Source: PWPR01 sp964497955 (GTDB lineage: Bacteria > Bacillota > UBA994 > PWPR01). Taken from it: a DNA stretch of 7,862 nt. The stretch covers positions 1-7,862 of the forward strand of contig CAZCFQ010000102.1 of NCBI GenBank assembly GCA_964497955.1, in the 5' to 3' direction. The notes under the pieces were generated by a model. The model worked only from the letters and a program-made list of their open reading frames with translations, was not told the origin of the DNA and made no database searches. A program made the translations under genes and the position numbers. Shown here piece after piece: positions 1 through 5,432 of this stretch; position 1 is the stretch's first letter; every line of letters starts with the position of its first letter.

Positions 1-2
1 CT

Positions 3-89
3 TTATCTTCTTTTTCCCTTCGCGTTTTGATATCTCTCTATTTTTCCAGGCAGTGCATCATAAGTGCCTCTTGGTGCTTTTATATTCAT
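3..89 (-). pseudogene. Histidyl-tRNA synthetase-like (HisS/HisZ) N-terminal fragment, stops after 28 codons
   Basis: The minus-strand frame begins with ATG at 87-89, five bases after a good ribosome binding site (AAAGGAAGTG, 95-104). The translation starts MNIKAPRGTYDALPGKIERY, which matches the conserved N-terminus of class II histidyl-tRNA synthetases and of HisZ, the ATP phosphoribosyltransferase regulatory subunit (PRGT-x-D-x-LP followed by an aromatic-Gln pair). A TAA stop follows at 3-5, so the frame is only 28 codons long where a full protein has about 390-430 residues. Both other minus-strand frames remain open to the window edge, so a frameshift around positions 6-25 is possible, as is a true truncated relic or a sequencing error. 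The rest lies outside the window. The similarity and the stop are visible directly. Pseudogene status is inference, and HisS and HisZ cannot be told apart from so few residues. Confidence 0.45.
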
Positions 90-94
90 TAAAT

Positions 95-104
95 CACTTC
101 CTTT
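95..104 (-). promoter_or_regulatory. Ribosome binding site of the HisS/HisZ-like frame
   Basis: AAAGGAAGTG on the minus strand lies five bases before the ATG at 87-89. It is the main reason to believe that translation really begins there, even though the frame stops after 28 codons. Confidence 0.5.
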
Positions 105-122
105 ATTGCATTGTACTTTTTA

Positions 123-151
123 ATGTTATTCTAACTAGCATCATTTAGCAA
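123..151 (-). promoter_or_regulatory. Candidate promoter for the HisS/HisZ-like frame
   Basis: On the minus strand, TTGCTA (146-151) and TAACAT (123-128) are separated by 17 bases, a standard sigma-A layout with moderate matches. The -10 element overlaps one arm (AACATTA, 121-127) of a split motif shared with the yerC leader. A repressor bound there would block transcription. This is prediction only. Confidence 0.3.
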
Positions 152-207
152 GTAATATCTTTATTCAAACGAATCATCTAAAAAATTTTTCCTTTCTTGC
201 CGCTTCA

Positions 208-216
208 TGTTAAAAT
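208..216 (+). promoter_or_regulatory. Candidate extended -10 promoter for the NERD-like gene
   Basis: TGTTAAAAT is a TG-n-TAAAAT extended -10 element. It would start a transcript near position 223, just before the ribosome binding site at 232-236. No good -35 element is visible, which extended -10 promoters tolerate. Confidence 0.35.
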
Positions 217-231
217 GAAAAAAGAAATTAT

Positions 232-236
232 AGGAG
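232..236 (+). promoter_or_regulatory. Ribosome binding site that decides the start of the NERD-like gene
   Basis: AGGAG lies one base before an in-frame GTG (238), which is too close for use, and ten bases before an in-frame TTG (247). The TTG at 247 is therefore the better start. Confidence 0.55.
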
Positions 237-246
237 TGTGATTATA

Positions 247-813
247 TTGATAAAAGACCCAGCTTCTTTTATAGGATTTGTGATAGTAATAATTGTAGTA
301 GTTTTTAAAGCTCTAAGAATTAATGCTTCTCAACAAGTCAAACAAAATCTATATAAATTAAAAAGCTATTTTAAAGCTCGTAGTAATTTTAAACTAAGAG
401 CTCCAAAAGATAGGCTATATAAAATAAGTTATGTACTCATTACACTTTCTGGTGTTTTTCTTATTCATGCTGAAGAACAATCAGGAATAATAAATGGAGA
501 TGAAAATGATAAAGAGTGGGTAGCTAAGAGAAGTCTCAGGAAGAAAAATTTTGAAAATCCAATTACCTTCGTAAAAAAAATACCTCCATTATTTAGTGAG
601 ATAACGGATAAAGTAAAAAAATCTATTCCAATTTATCCTGTTGTAGTATTCAATAATAGAACAAAAATCAGTGATATTACTTCCAGTGATGTTCCTGTAA
701 TCAAAGCTAAAGATTTACTTGATTACATTAATAGTTTTGAAAAAGATGTTTTAGAAAAAACAGATGTCAATGTCTTGTACGATCAATTAAAAGAATATAG
801 ATTTGATTTTTAG
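247..813 (+). CDS. Membrane-anchored NERD-like domain protein with a degenerate nuclease core
   Basis: The protein has 188 residues from the TTG at 247. It opens with a hydrophobic segment (about residues 6-20), followed by a very basic linker (about 21-58). The middle resembles the nuclease-related NERD domain: a YVLIT strand, then GVFLIHAEEQSGIINGD (residues 69-85), then a W and an NPI motif near 109, and a late IYPVVVF strand. In typical NERD domains these positions read roughly D-H-x-x-(V/L)...G-(I/V)-F-V-I-E-x-K-N-x-x-G, with an Asp and an E-x-K pair forming the restriction-endonuclease-like site. Here the Asp position is Ser61, the Glu position His74 and the Lys position Glu76, so the metal site appears lost. 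It stands alone, divergent from the HisS-like fragment and convergent with yerC. The family assignment rests on a remembered pattern, not an alignment. A structural or binding role is inferred. Confidence 0.6.
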   Translation: MIKDPASFIGFVIVIIVVVFKALRINASQQVKQNLYKLKSYFKARSNFKLRAPKDRLYKISYVLITLSGVFLIHAEEQSGIINGDENDKEWVAKRSLRKKNFENPITFVKKIPPLFSEITDKVKKSIPIYPVVVFNNRTKISDITSSDVPVIKAKDLLDYINSFEKDVLEKTDVNVLYDQLKEYRFDF

Positions 814-819
814 TAACAA

Positions 820-848
820 AAATGGCTGCTTAAGATAAGCAGCCATTT
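820..848. terminator. Bidirectional intrinsic terminator between convergent genes
   Basis: A 13-bp perfect stem (820-832 with 836-848) has a 3-base loop and contains the arm TGGCTGCTTA. On the minus strand the stem runs directly into a T-rich stretch (TTTTTGTT), which suits termination of yerC. On the plus strand the trailing sequence is a weaker TTTAT, so it can also end the NERD-like gene. Confidence 0.75.
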
Positions 849-872
849 ATATTAAGATGCACAGTTAATCAT

Positions 873-1154
873 CTAAATTCTTTTTAAAACTGTCTTGTAA
901 CCATCTTTACCATGATTAAGGTATCTCTTAATTCTACTAATAGTAGCTGTACTAGCACCTGTGATTTTCTCTATCTCTTCATAAGTGTGCCCTTTTTCTA
1001 ACAATTTAGCCACTTCTAATCTTTGTGATATTGCATGAACTTCTGCAACAGTGCAAATATCATGCATAAAGTTTTCACACTCTTCAAGAGTCTCTAGTGA
1101 CAAAAACGCCTTGTACAGTTGCTTAATCATAGCATCTTCTCTCTTAGTACTCAT
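873..1154 (-). CDS. yerC: YerC/YecD-family TrpR-like transcriptional regulator
   Basis: This is a small DNA-binding regulator of 93 residues, the usual length of the YerC/YecD group of the Trp repressor superfamily. Diagnostic stretches are LETLEECENFMHDICT (residues 20-35), the AISQRLEVAKLLEKG segment (41-55), and a helix-turn-helix at about 56-78 ending GASTATISRIKRYLN, which is the signature of the family. The ATG at 1154 is preferred over an upstream in-frame start at 1190, because AAGGAGGG (1161-1168) lies six bases before it. Relatives in Firmicutes have been proposed to regulate histidine biosynthesis. That is family knowledge recalled and not shown here, although a HisS/HisZ-like frame lies about 1 kb away. 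The gene diverges from murC. A perfect palindrome in its leader suggests autoregulation. Confidence 0.9.
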   Translation of the reverse strand: MSTKREDAMIKQLYKAFLSLETLEECENFMHDICTVAEVHAISQRLEVAKLLEKGHTYEEIEKITGASTATISRIKRYLNHGKDGYKTVLKRI

Positions 1155-1171
1155 TGATTTCCCTCCTTTAG

Positions 1172-1195
1172 CATTATTGCAATATTGCAATAATG
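1172..1195. promoter_or_regulatory. Perfect 24-bp palindrome, candidate operator in the yerC leader
   Basis: The half-site CATTATTGCAAT (1172-1183) is followed immediately by its exact reverse complement (1184-1195). It sits between the yerC -10 element (1209-1214) and the yerC ribosome binding site (1161-1168), where a bound dimer would block transcription from that promoter. TrpR-superfamily proteins bind palindromes as dimers, so autoregulation by YerC is the natural inference. An mRNA hairpin next to the ribosome binding site is the alternative. Confidence 0.6.
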
Positions 1196-1208
1196 TTTAA
1201 TTACTACT

Positions 1209-1237
1209 ATTATAATCGTTAAAGAGAAATTTTGCAC
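1209..1237 (-). promoter_or_regulatory. Candidate yerC promoter
   Basis: A consensus TATAAT lies at 1209-1214 on the minus strand, with a poor -35 (GTGCAA, 1232-1237) at 17-base spacing. The predicted transcript starts near 1202, only a few bases upstream of the 24-bp palindrome. Confidence 0.45.
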
Positions 1238-1246
1238 TATTTAATA

Positions 1247-1255
1247 TGGTAAAAT
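1247..1255 (+). promoter_or_regulatory. Candidate extended -10 promoter for murC
   Basis: TGGTAAAAT fits TG-n-TAAAAT and would give a leader of about 40 bases before the murC start at 1302. No clear -35 element is seen. It is back to back with the yerC promoter, so the two may influence each other. Confidence 0.35.
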
Positions 1256-1301
1256 GTTAATTAGTAAGTAAGAAAACTATGAAAACACAAGGAGAATCAA
1301 T

Positions 1302-2666
1302 ATGAAGATCCATTTTATAGGCATTGATGGTATTAGCATGAGCGCTATAGCTAAAATTATGCAAGAGAAAGGACACCAAATTAGTGGAAGTGATCTGAAG
1401 AGTGGTCCCTTGACTACAAGATTAGTCGACAAAGGAGCAGTTTTTTTTGAAAACCAAGTAGAGGAAAATATTAAAAGAATTAAACCAGATGTTGTAGTAT
1501 ATACTGCTGCAATAAATAATAAAAATCCTGAACTAATCGCAGCAAAAAAGTCTAAGGCAAAAGTTTTTGACAGAGCTACATTTTTAGGAGAACTTGCTAA
1601 GGAATATTCTAGATCTATTGCTGTTTCTGGAAGCCACGGGAAAACAACTACTACAGCTATGCTTACTTTAACCTTATTGAAAGCAAAATCTTCTCCTACA
1701 GCTCTAGTTGGAGGAGAGTTAAGCGATATAGCGGGAAATGTAGTAATTGGCGAAAGTGAGATATTTGTTACTGAAGCTTGTGAGTATGTAGAGAGTTTTT
1801 TGAAAATTTTTCCTTACATAGGAATAGTATTAAACATTGATAAAGATCACTTAGACTATTTTAGAGACTTAGACCATATTATTACCTCTTTTGAAAAGTT
1901 TAGTGACAATATTATTGATAACGGCTTTTTAATCATTAACAATGAAGATCCAAATACAGCAAGAGTTATAAAACACTTTAATGGAAACCTCATAACTTTT
2001 GGTCTTTGTGAGAAAAGCATGTGGCATGTAAAAGATATTAACCATATAGAAAATGGATCAATATCAAGCTTGTACAAGAAGAATGATTTTTATGGGAAAC
2101 TAGAATTATCAGTTCCTGGAGCACATAATGTTTTAAATGCTTTAGCAGTTATTGCTGCTTGTGATGTTTTAGGCATTAATATTACAGTAGCTATAAATGC
2201 TCTAAAAGATTTTACTGGAACACATAGAAGGTTTGAAAAAAAAGGCACTTTTAATAAAACTCTTTTAATAGATGATTATGCTCATCATCCAAAAGAGATA
2301 AAAACTACTATTGAAGCAATTAAATCTAGCTATCCTAACAAAAGAATAACTGTTGTCTTTCAGCCTCATACCTACTCAAGAACAAGAACTCTTCTAAAAG
2401 AGTTCTCAACAGCATTTAATCTAGTAGATAGGCTTATAATTACATCTACATACCCAGCACGAGAACCCTATGATAAAAAAGGTGATTCTCAAACTTTAAT
2501 AAAAGCTATTGATAAAAATGTAAATCAGATTTTTTATATAGAAGATTACAAAAAAACTGCAAATTTTTTGTATGATAATTTAGCAAATGAAGATATTTTA
2601 ATCACTATGGGAGCTGGTCCGGTAGATGAAGTAATTGATATCTTACTCAATTTTAACCAAGAATAA
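1302..2666 (+). CDS. murC: UDP-N-acetylmuramate--L-alanine ligase
   Basis: This cytoplasmic Mur ligase adds L-alanine to UDP-N-acetylmuramate using ATP, the first amino-acid step of peptidoglycan precursor synthesis. At 454 residues it has the normal full length. The three Mur domains are visible in order. The N-terminal UDP-binding loop is FIGIDGISMS (6-14). The ATP P-loop is SGSHGKTTTT (109-118), with EACEYVESFL (158-167) and NIDKDHLDY (178-186) in the central domain. VPGAHNVLNA (271-280), HRRFE (308-312), DDYAHHP (324-330) and QPHTYSRT (354-361) follow in the ligase and C-terminal parts. The usual G-I-G-G-x-G-M-S loop reads GIDGISMS here, and the usual C-terminal GAGD reads GAGP (447-450). 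AAGGAG (1289-1294) lies seven bases before the ATG. It diverges from yerC and is not in a visible cell-wall operon. Confidence 0.95.
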   Translation: MKIHFIGIDGISMSAIAKIMQEKGHQISGSDLKSGPLTTRLVDKGAVFFENQVEENIKRIKPDVVVYTAAINNKNPELIAAKKSKAKVFDRATFLGELAKEYSRSIAVSGSHGKTTTTAMLTLTLLKAKSSPTALVGGELSDIAGNVVIGESEIFVTEACEYVESFLKIFPYIGIVLNIDKDHLDYFRDLDHIITSFEKFSDNIIDNGFLIINNEDPNTARVIKHFNGNLITFGLCEKSMWHVKDINHIENGSISSLYKKNDFYGKLELSVPGAHNVLNALAVIAACDVLGINITVAINALKDFTGTHRRFEKKGTFNKTLLIDDYAHHPKEIKTTIEAIKSSYPNKRITVVFQPHTYSRTRTLLKEFSTAFNLVDRLIITSTYPAREPYDKKGDSQTLIKAIDKNVNQIFYIEDYKKTANFLYDNLANEDILITMGAGPVDEVIDILLNFNQE

Positions 2667-2696
2667 AATTTTTTTAACTGAATTTTTATTAATTGA

Positions 2697-2705
2697 TGAT
2701 ATAAT
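2697..2705 (+). promoter_or_regulatory. Candidate extended -10 promoter for the LapA-domain gene
   Basis: TGATATAAT matches a TG-n-TATAAT extended -10 element and lies just downstream of murC. The -35 region is weak. It suggests that the LapA-domain gene can be transcribed independently of murC. I see no strong hairpin terminator between the two genes, so read-through is also likely. Confidence 0.45.
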
Positions 2706-2726
2706 AAACTTATAGTAAGTAAAGAT

Positions 2727-2734
2727 GGGGGGAG
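2727..2734 (+). promoter_or_regulatory. Ribosome binding site that decides the start of the LapA-domain gene
   Basis: GGGGGGAG lies five bases before the ATG at 2740. An earlier in-frame ATG at 2725 overlaps this site and has no Shine-Dalgarno site of its own, so 2740 is the start. Confidence 0.7.
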
Positions 2735-2739
2735 TAAAA

Positions 2740-3156
2740 ATGCATTTCTTTCTAATTTTTGCATTAATTATTGCAATTGTTACAGTTTTCTTTGCAATTC
2801 AAAATACAACAATGGTTACTGTTTACTTTTTTGTTTGGCAATTTACTAGTTCTTTAGCAATAATCTTATTATTTAGTTTGGGATTGGGTGTAATATTAAC
2901 ACTTTTAATTTCTTTTCCAAAAATCCAAGCTAGAAATTGGCAAATTTCTAAACTTAAAAAACAAGTTAATGAATTAAGTGAAGAAAATAATAAACTCAAA
3001 GAGTCTAGTGCTAAACAAGAAGGACAAATATCTGTTTTGTCAGAACAGTTGCAAGACTTTAAAAAACACTCTTATCCTACTCATGATCAATTAGAGGAAG
3101 ATAAATTAACCCAAGAAAAAAAAGATTCAAATCTTTTTAAATGGAGGAAAGAATAA
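2740..3156 (+). CDS. LapA-domain (DUF1049) inner membrane protein
   Basis: The protein has 138 residues. It has two membrane segments (about 3-20 and 36-58) joined by a short loop that contains the hallmark FAIQNTTMVTVYFFVW (18-33), typical of the LapA/DUF1049 family. A charged, heptad-like coiled coil (about 65-108) and a hydrophilic tail follow, so the C-terminal half should lie in the cytoplasm. In Gram-negative bacteria LapA proteins act around lipopolysaccharide assembly and its protease control. A Gram-positive homologue cannot share that substrate, so the role here is unknown. Position just after murC is compatible with an envelope function but does not prove one. An intrinsic terminator overlaps its stop codon. 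Confidence 0.85.
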   Translation: MHFFLIFALIIAIVTVFFAIQNTTMVTVYFFVWQFTSSLAIILLFSLGLGVILTLLISFPKIQARNWQISKLKKQVNELSEENNKLKESSAKQEGQISVLSEQLQDFKKHSYPTHDQLEEDKLTQEKKDSNLFKWRKE

Positions 3157-3179
3157 GTCTCATAAGAGGCTTATTTTTT
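3152..3179 (+). terminator. Intrinsic terminator overlapping the LapA-domain stop codon
   Basis: AATAAGTCTC (3152-3161) pairs with GAGGCTTATT (3166-3175) across an ATAA loop, giving ten pairs including one G-U. The run of T continues through 3179. It includes the stop codon of the upstream gene and ends ten bases before the chosen start of the next gene. Confidence 0.75.
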
Positions 3180-3188
3180 ATAGTTAAA

Positions 3189-4133
3189 ATGGAAAAATAT
3201 CTATCAGAGGTATTATCAATTCTAAATGAACTTAAGAGAGTTAATAATATATCTTTTTTAAACAAAGGCTATTCACAAGAAAAGAAGTATATCTTAACTA
3301 CAGAAGAAGGCATTAAGTATTTATTGAGGCTTTCTTTTCCTAAAGATCCCCACATGAAATTCATTGAAATGGAAAAAATGCTAGAATGCATTAAACTTGG
3401 AGTTAAATGTAATGAGCCTATTAGATTTGGATTAACAAGTGATAAAGAGTGTTTTTATTCTCTTTTAAGTTGGATTGAGGGTGATGATGGTCTTAAAAGT
3501 TTAAAAAATATACCAAAAAGCAACCATTTGAAAATTGGTATTGTTGCAGGTAAACAACTAAGACTTATAAATTCTATTCCTGACAAGACAAATTCAAACA
3601 CTTGGTATGATCGCTATATTAAAAAGCAAAAATTGTATTATGAAATCTTCAAACAAAGCAATATCTATTTTCCTAATCAAAGTGAAATTATTAAATTTAT
3701 TAACGAAAATTTAAACCTACTAAAGAATAGACCAAGCTATTTTCAACACGATGATTTTCATTTAAGTAATATTATAATAAATAACAATACTTACGCGGGT
3801 GTAATTGATTTTAATAGATGGGATTATGGTGACCCTTGGCATGAGTTTGTTAAGCTTTATATGTTTAGTAGTGAAATATCAAGAAACTTTTGCATTGGCC
3901 AAGTTAGGGGATACTTTAATAACAAACCCATTCCAAAAGATTTTTTTAATATAACTGCTTTATATACAGCCTTTACAATTATATCAGCATTAGTTTGGTG
4001 TAAAAAGTTGGTTCCTTATGAATATAATCAAATGCAAAACCGGGTCAAACGAATTATAGAGGAGTTTAATAGATTCAATTTGAATAAACCTGATTGGCTT
4101 GATACAAAAAAAGTAGGCCTAGAAAAATTCTAG
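3189..4133 (+). CDS. APH-fold phosphotransferase family protein (substrate unknown)
   Basis: This is a kinase-like protein of the aminoglycoside/choline phosphotransferase fold, 314 residues from the ATG at 3189. An N-lobe with YLLRLS (about 44-49) and a hinge-like LLSWIEGDD (about 92-100) precede the catalytic loop QHDDFHLSN (186-194). That loop carries the H-x-D-x-x-x-x-N pattern (His187, Asp189, Asn194). The metal-binding segment IDFNRWDYGDP (206-216) follows. All key residues are present, so it should be active. The family covers aminoglycoside, macrolide, choline, homoserine and fructosamine kinases, and nothing here picks one. An in-frame ATG at 3141 would add 16 residues, but that extension is encoded by the upstream terminator hairpin and has no ribosome binding site before it. 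The start at 3189 also lacks a clear ribosome binding site, so the start is uncertain. Confidence 0.85.
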   Translation: MEKYLSEVLSILNELKRVNNISFLNKGYSQEKKYILTTEEGIKYLLRLSFPKDPHMKFIEMEKMLECIKLGVKCNEPIRFGLTSDKECFYSLLSWIEGDDGLKSLKNIPKSNHLKIGIVAGKQLRLINSIPDKTNSNTWYDRYIKKQKLYYEIFKQSNIYFPNQSEIIKFINENLNLLKNRPSYFQHDDFHLSNIIINNNTYAGVIDFNRWDYGDPWHEFVKLYMFSSEISRNFCIGQVRGYFNNKPIPKDFFNITALYTAFTIISALVWCKKLVPYEYNQMQNRVKRIIEEFNRFNLNKPDWLDTKKVGLEKF

Positions 4134-4138
4134 GCCTA
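4106..4138 (-). terminator. Intrinsic terminator for the minus-strand ATC hydrolase/M20 operon
   Basis: TAGGCCTAGAA (4114-4124) and TTCTAGGCCTA (4128-4138) form an 11-bp perfect stem with a three-base loop. On the minus strand it is followed by C and seven T (4112-4106), the classic arrangement. It overlaps the 3' end of the APH-like gene, whose stop codon (4131-4133) is inside the stem. On the plus strand the stem is followed by AAATGTG, so it should be a poor terminator for that gene unless the upstream A-run matters. Confidence 0.65.
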
Positions 4139-4168
4139 AAATGTGACGAATAACGTCATTAAAAGGAA

Positions 4169-4255
4169 GAGGATTTACTGTGAAATACATCACTCAAATC
4201 TCTTTTGGTACCACCAGTTTATATCAAATGACCATAACTGTCAAGATAAATCCTC
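4169..4255. other. Long inverted repeat with nested hairpins in a convergent intergenic gap
   Basis: GAGGATTTA (4169-4177) and TAAATCCTC (4247-4255) are exact 9-bp complements enclosing 69 bases. Inside them are three possible helices: GTGA/TCAC (4180-4183 with 4190-4193), the 8-bp palindrome TGGTACCA (4206-4213), and CAGTT/AACTG (4215-4219 with 4236-4240). The segment is in the 3' region of both flanking genes. It could be part of a 3' untranslated structure, a small RNA, or chance. No known RNA family is recognised with confidence. Confidence 0.3.
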
Positions 4256-4270
4256 CTAAACTACTATGTT

Positions 4271-5431
4271 TTATAATTTTAATTTTTCTTGGTTCATAAC
4301 TATATCTACAAATGCTTGTATACCATGTTTTATAGCACTATCATCAGGATTAAATTTAGGATGGTGATTGTAAAAATTCTCCTCTCCAACTCTTCCTGCA
4401 TTTAATCCGAAGAAAGCCCCTGGTGCTTTTTGTAAAAAGTATGAAAAATCCTCACTACCACTTAAGGGCTTGTCTACTTCCATTACTTTTTCTTTCCCAA
4501 GAGTTTCTATCAAATAATCTACTGCTTTATGATTGTTATACATCATTGGATAACCATACTTATACTCAATATTGCACTTTGCCCCCATAGATGCACTTAC
4601 ACCTTCTGAAATCTCAGTTATTCTCTTATTTAATAATTTTCTAGTTTCCTCGCTAAAAGACCTAATAGAAAGTTTCATTTCTGCTTTATCAGGTATTATA
4701 TTGGCTGCAGTTCCAGAATTAATTGATCCTATTGAAACTACTGCAGAGTCCATTGCTGATACATTTCTAGAAACAATACTTTGCAAACCTAATCCTACAT
4801 ACATAGATACAAATACTGGGTCAACTGCTTTTTCTGGAGAAGCACCATGTCCTCCTTTTCCAGTGATAGTAATCTTTGCAGAGTCACTATTTGAAGAAGC
4901 TACACCTTTTTTTACAGAATATGTTCCTGGTCTACCTATTGGAAACACATGCAACCCAAAAACAGCATCCACTTTTGGATCCTCCATAACACCTGCTTCA
5001 ATCATAGGCAAACCTCCACCTGGACCTTCTTCTGCAGGTTGAAAGAACAACTTTACAGTACCCATTACATCTTTTTCATTCTCTTTAAGAACGACTGCTG
5101 TGGCTAATAAGGTAGCTGTATGAATATCATGTCCACAAGAATGCATTACTCCATCAATTTTTGAGCTGTATTCAAGATTTGTTTCTTCTTTCATTGGTAA
5201 GGCATCCATATCAGCTCTAAGACCTATTATTTTTCCTTCTTTTTCTCCTTTGATAGTAGCTACAATCCCAGGGAAGTCCATCTTTTTATAACTGATATTA
5301 TTCTCGATTAAAACTTTTTCAATAAACTCTACTGTTTTATACTCCTTCATACCCACCTCTGGGTACTGGTGAAAATGCCTTCTCCACATTATAGCCTGTT
5401 CTTCTATATTTCCTACTGATTCATTAAACAA
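4271..5431 (-). CDS. M20D-family metal-dependent amidohydrolase (N-acyl/N-carbamoyl amino acid hydrolase type)
   Basis: This 386-residue cytosolic enzyme belongs to the M20D group (hippurate, N-acyl amino-acid and IAA-amino-acid hydrolases), at the normal family length. Metal ligands are visible: HSCGHDIH (Cys99, His101), PAEEG (Glu134/Glu135), GLHVF (His161) and the C-terminal NHHP (His356 or His357). An RADMDALP motif (72-79) and the dimerisation-domain GKGGHGASP segment are also present. Translation starts at TTG (5429-5431), with the GGAGGGGAAG ribosome binding site (5436-5445) inside the last codons of the upstream gene. One base separates that gene's stop from this start, so the two are probably translationally coupled. 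Beside an ATC hydrolase-family gene, an N-carbamoyl-L-cysteine or other N-acyl-amino-acid substrate is plausible. This is inference, because the characterised N-carbamoyl-cysteine amidase may belong to another M20 subgroup. Confidence 0.9.
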   Translation of the reverse strand: MFNESVGNIEEQAIMWRRHFHQYPEVGMKEYKTVEFIEKVLIENNISYKKMDFPGIVATIKGEKEGKIIGLRADMDALPMKEETNLEYSSKIDGVMHSCGHDIHTATLLATAVVLKENEKDVMGTVKLFFQPAEEGPGGGLPMIEAGVMEDPKVDAVFGLHVFPIGRPGTYSVKKGVASSNSDSAKITITGKGGHGASPEKAVDPVFVSMYVGLGLQSIVSRNVSAMDSAVVSIGSINSGTAANIIPDKAEMKLSIRSFSEETRKLLNKRITEISEGVSASMGAKCNIEYKYGYPMMYNNHKAVDYLIETLGKEKVMEVDKPLSGSEDFSYFLQKAPGAFFGLNAGRVGEENFYNHHPKFNPDDSAIKHGIQAFVDIVMNQEKLKL

Positions 5432-5432
5432 T

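Noticed and set aside
1856..2077. Minus-strand open frame within murC
   Set aside because: It is entirely antisense to murC, without start signals or recognisable similarity.
2766..2777. Copy of the yerC palindrome half-site (ATTATTGCAAT) at the start of the LapA-domain gene
   Set aside because: It is one half-site only, inside the codons for a membrane helix rich in Ile and Ala, and is easily explained by codon use.
4207..4215. GGTGGTACC on the minus strand, like the core of a T-box riboswitch antiterminator
   Set aside because: It lies in the 3' region of the M20D gene, the flanking T-box bases do not match (no AGGG before or GCG after), there is no room for a specifier stem outside coding sequence, and no minus-strand gene follows.
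4169..4255. tRNA-like cloverleaf
   Set aside because: The closing stem and inner helices have the wrong lengths and spacing for a tRNA, and no T-arm or CCA-adjacent pattern is present.
4572..5042. Long plus-strand open frame opposite the M20D gene
   Set aside because: It is antisense to a well-supported gene with intact catalytic motifs, and its protein resembles no family. It is a shadow frame.
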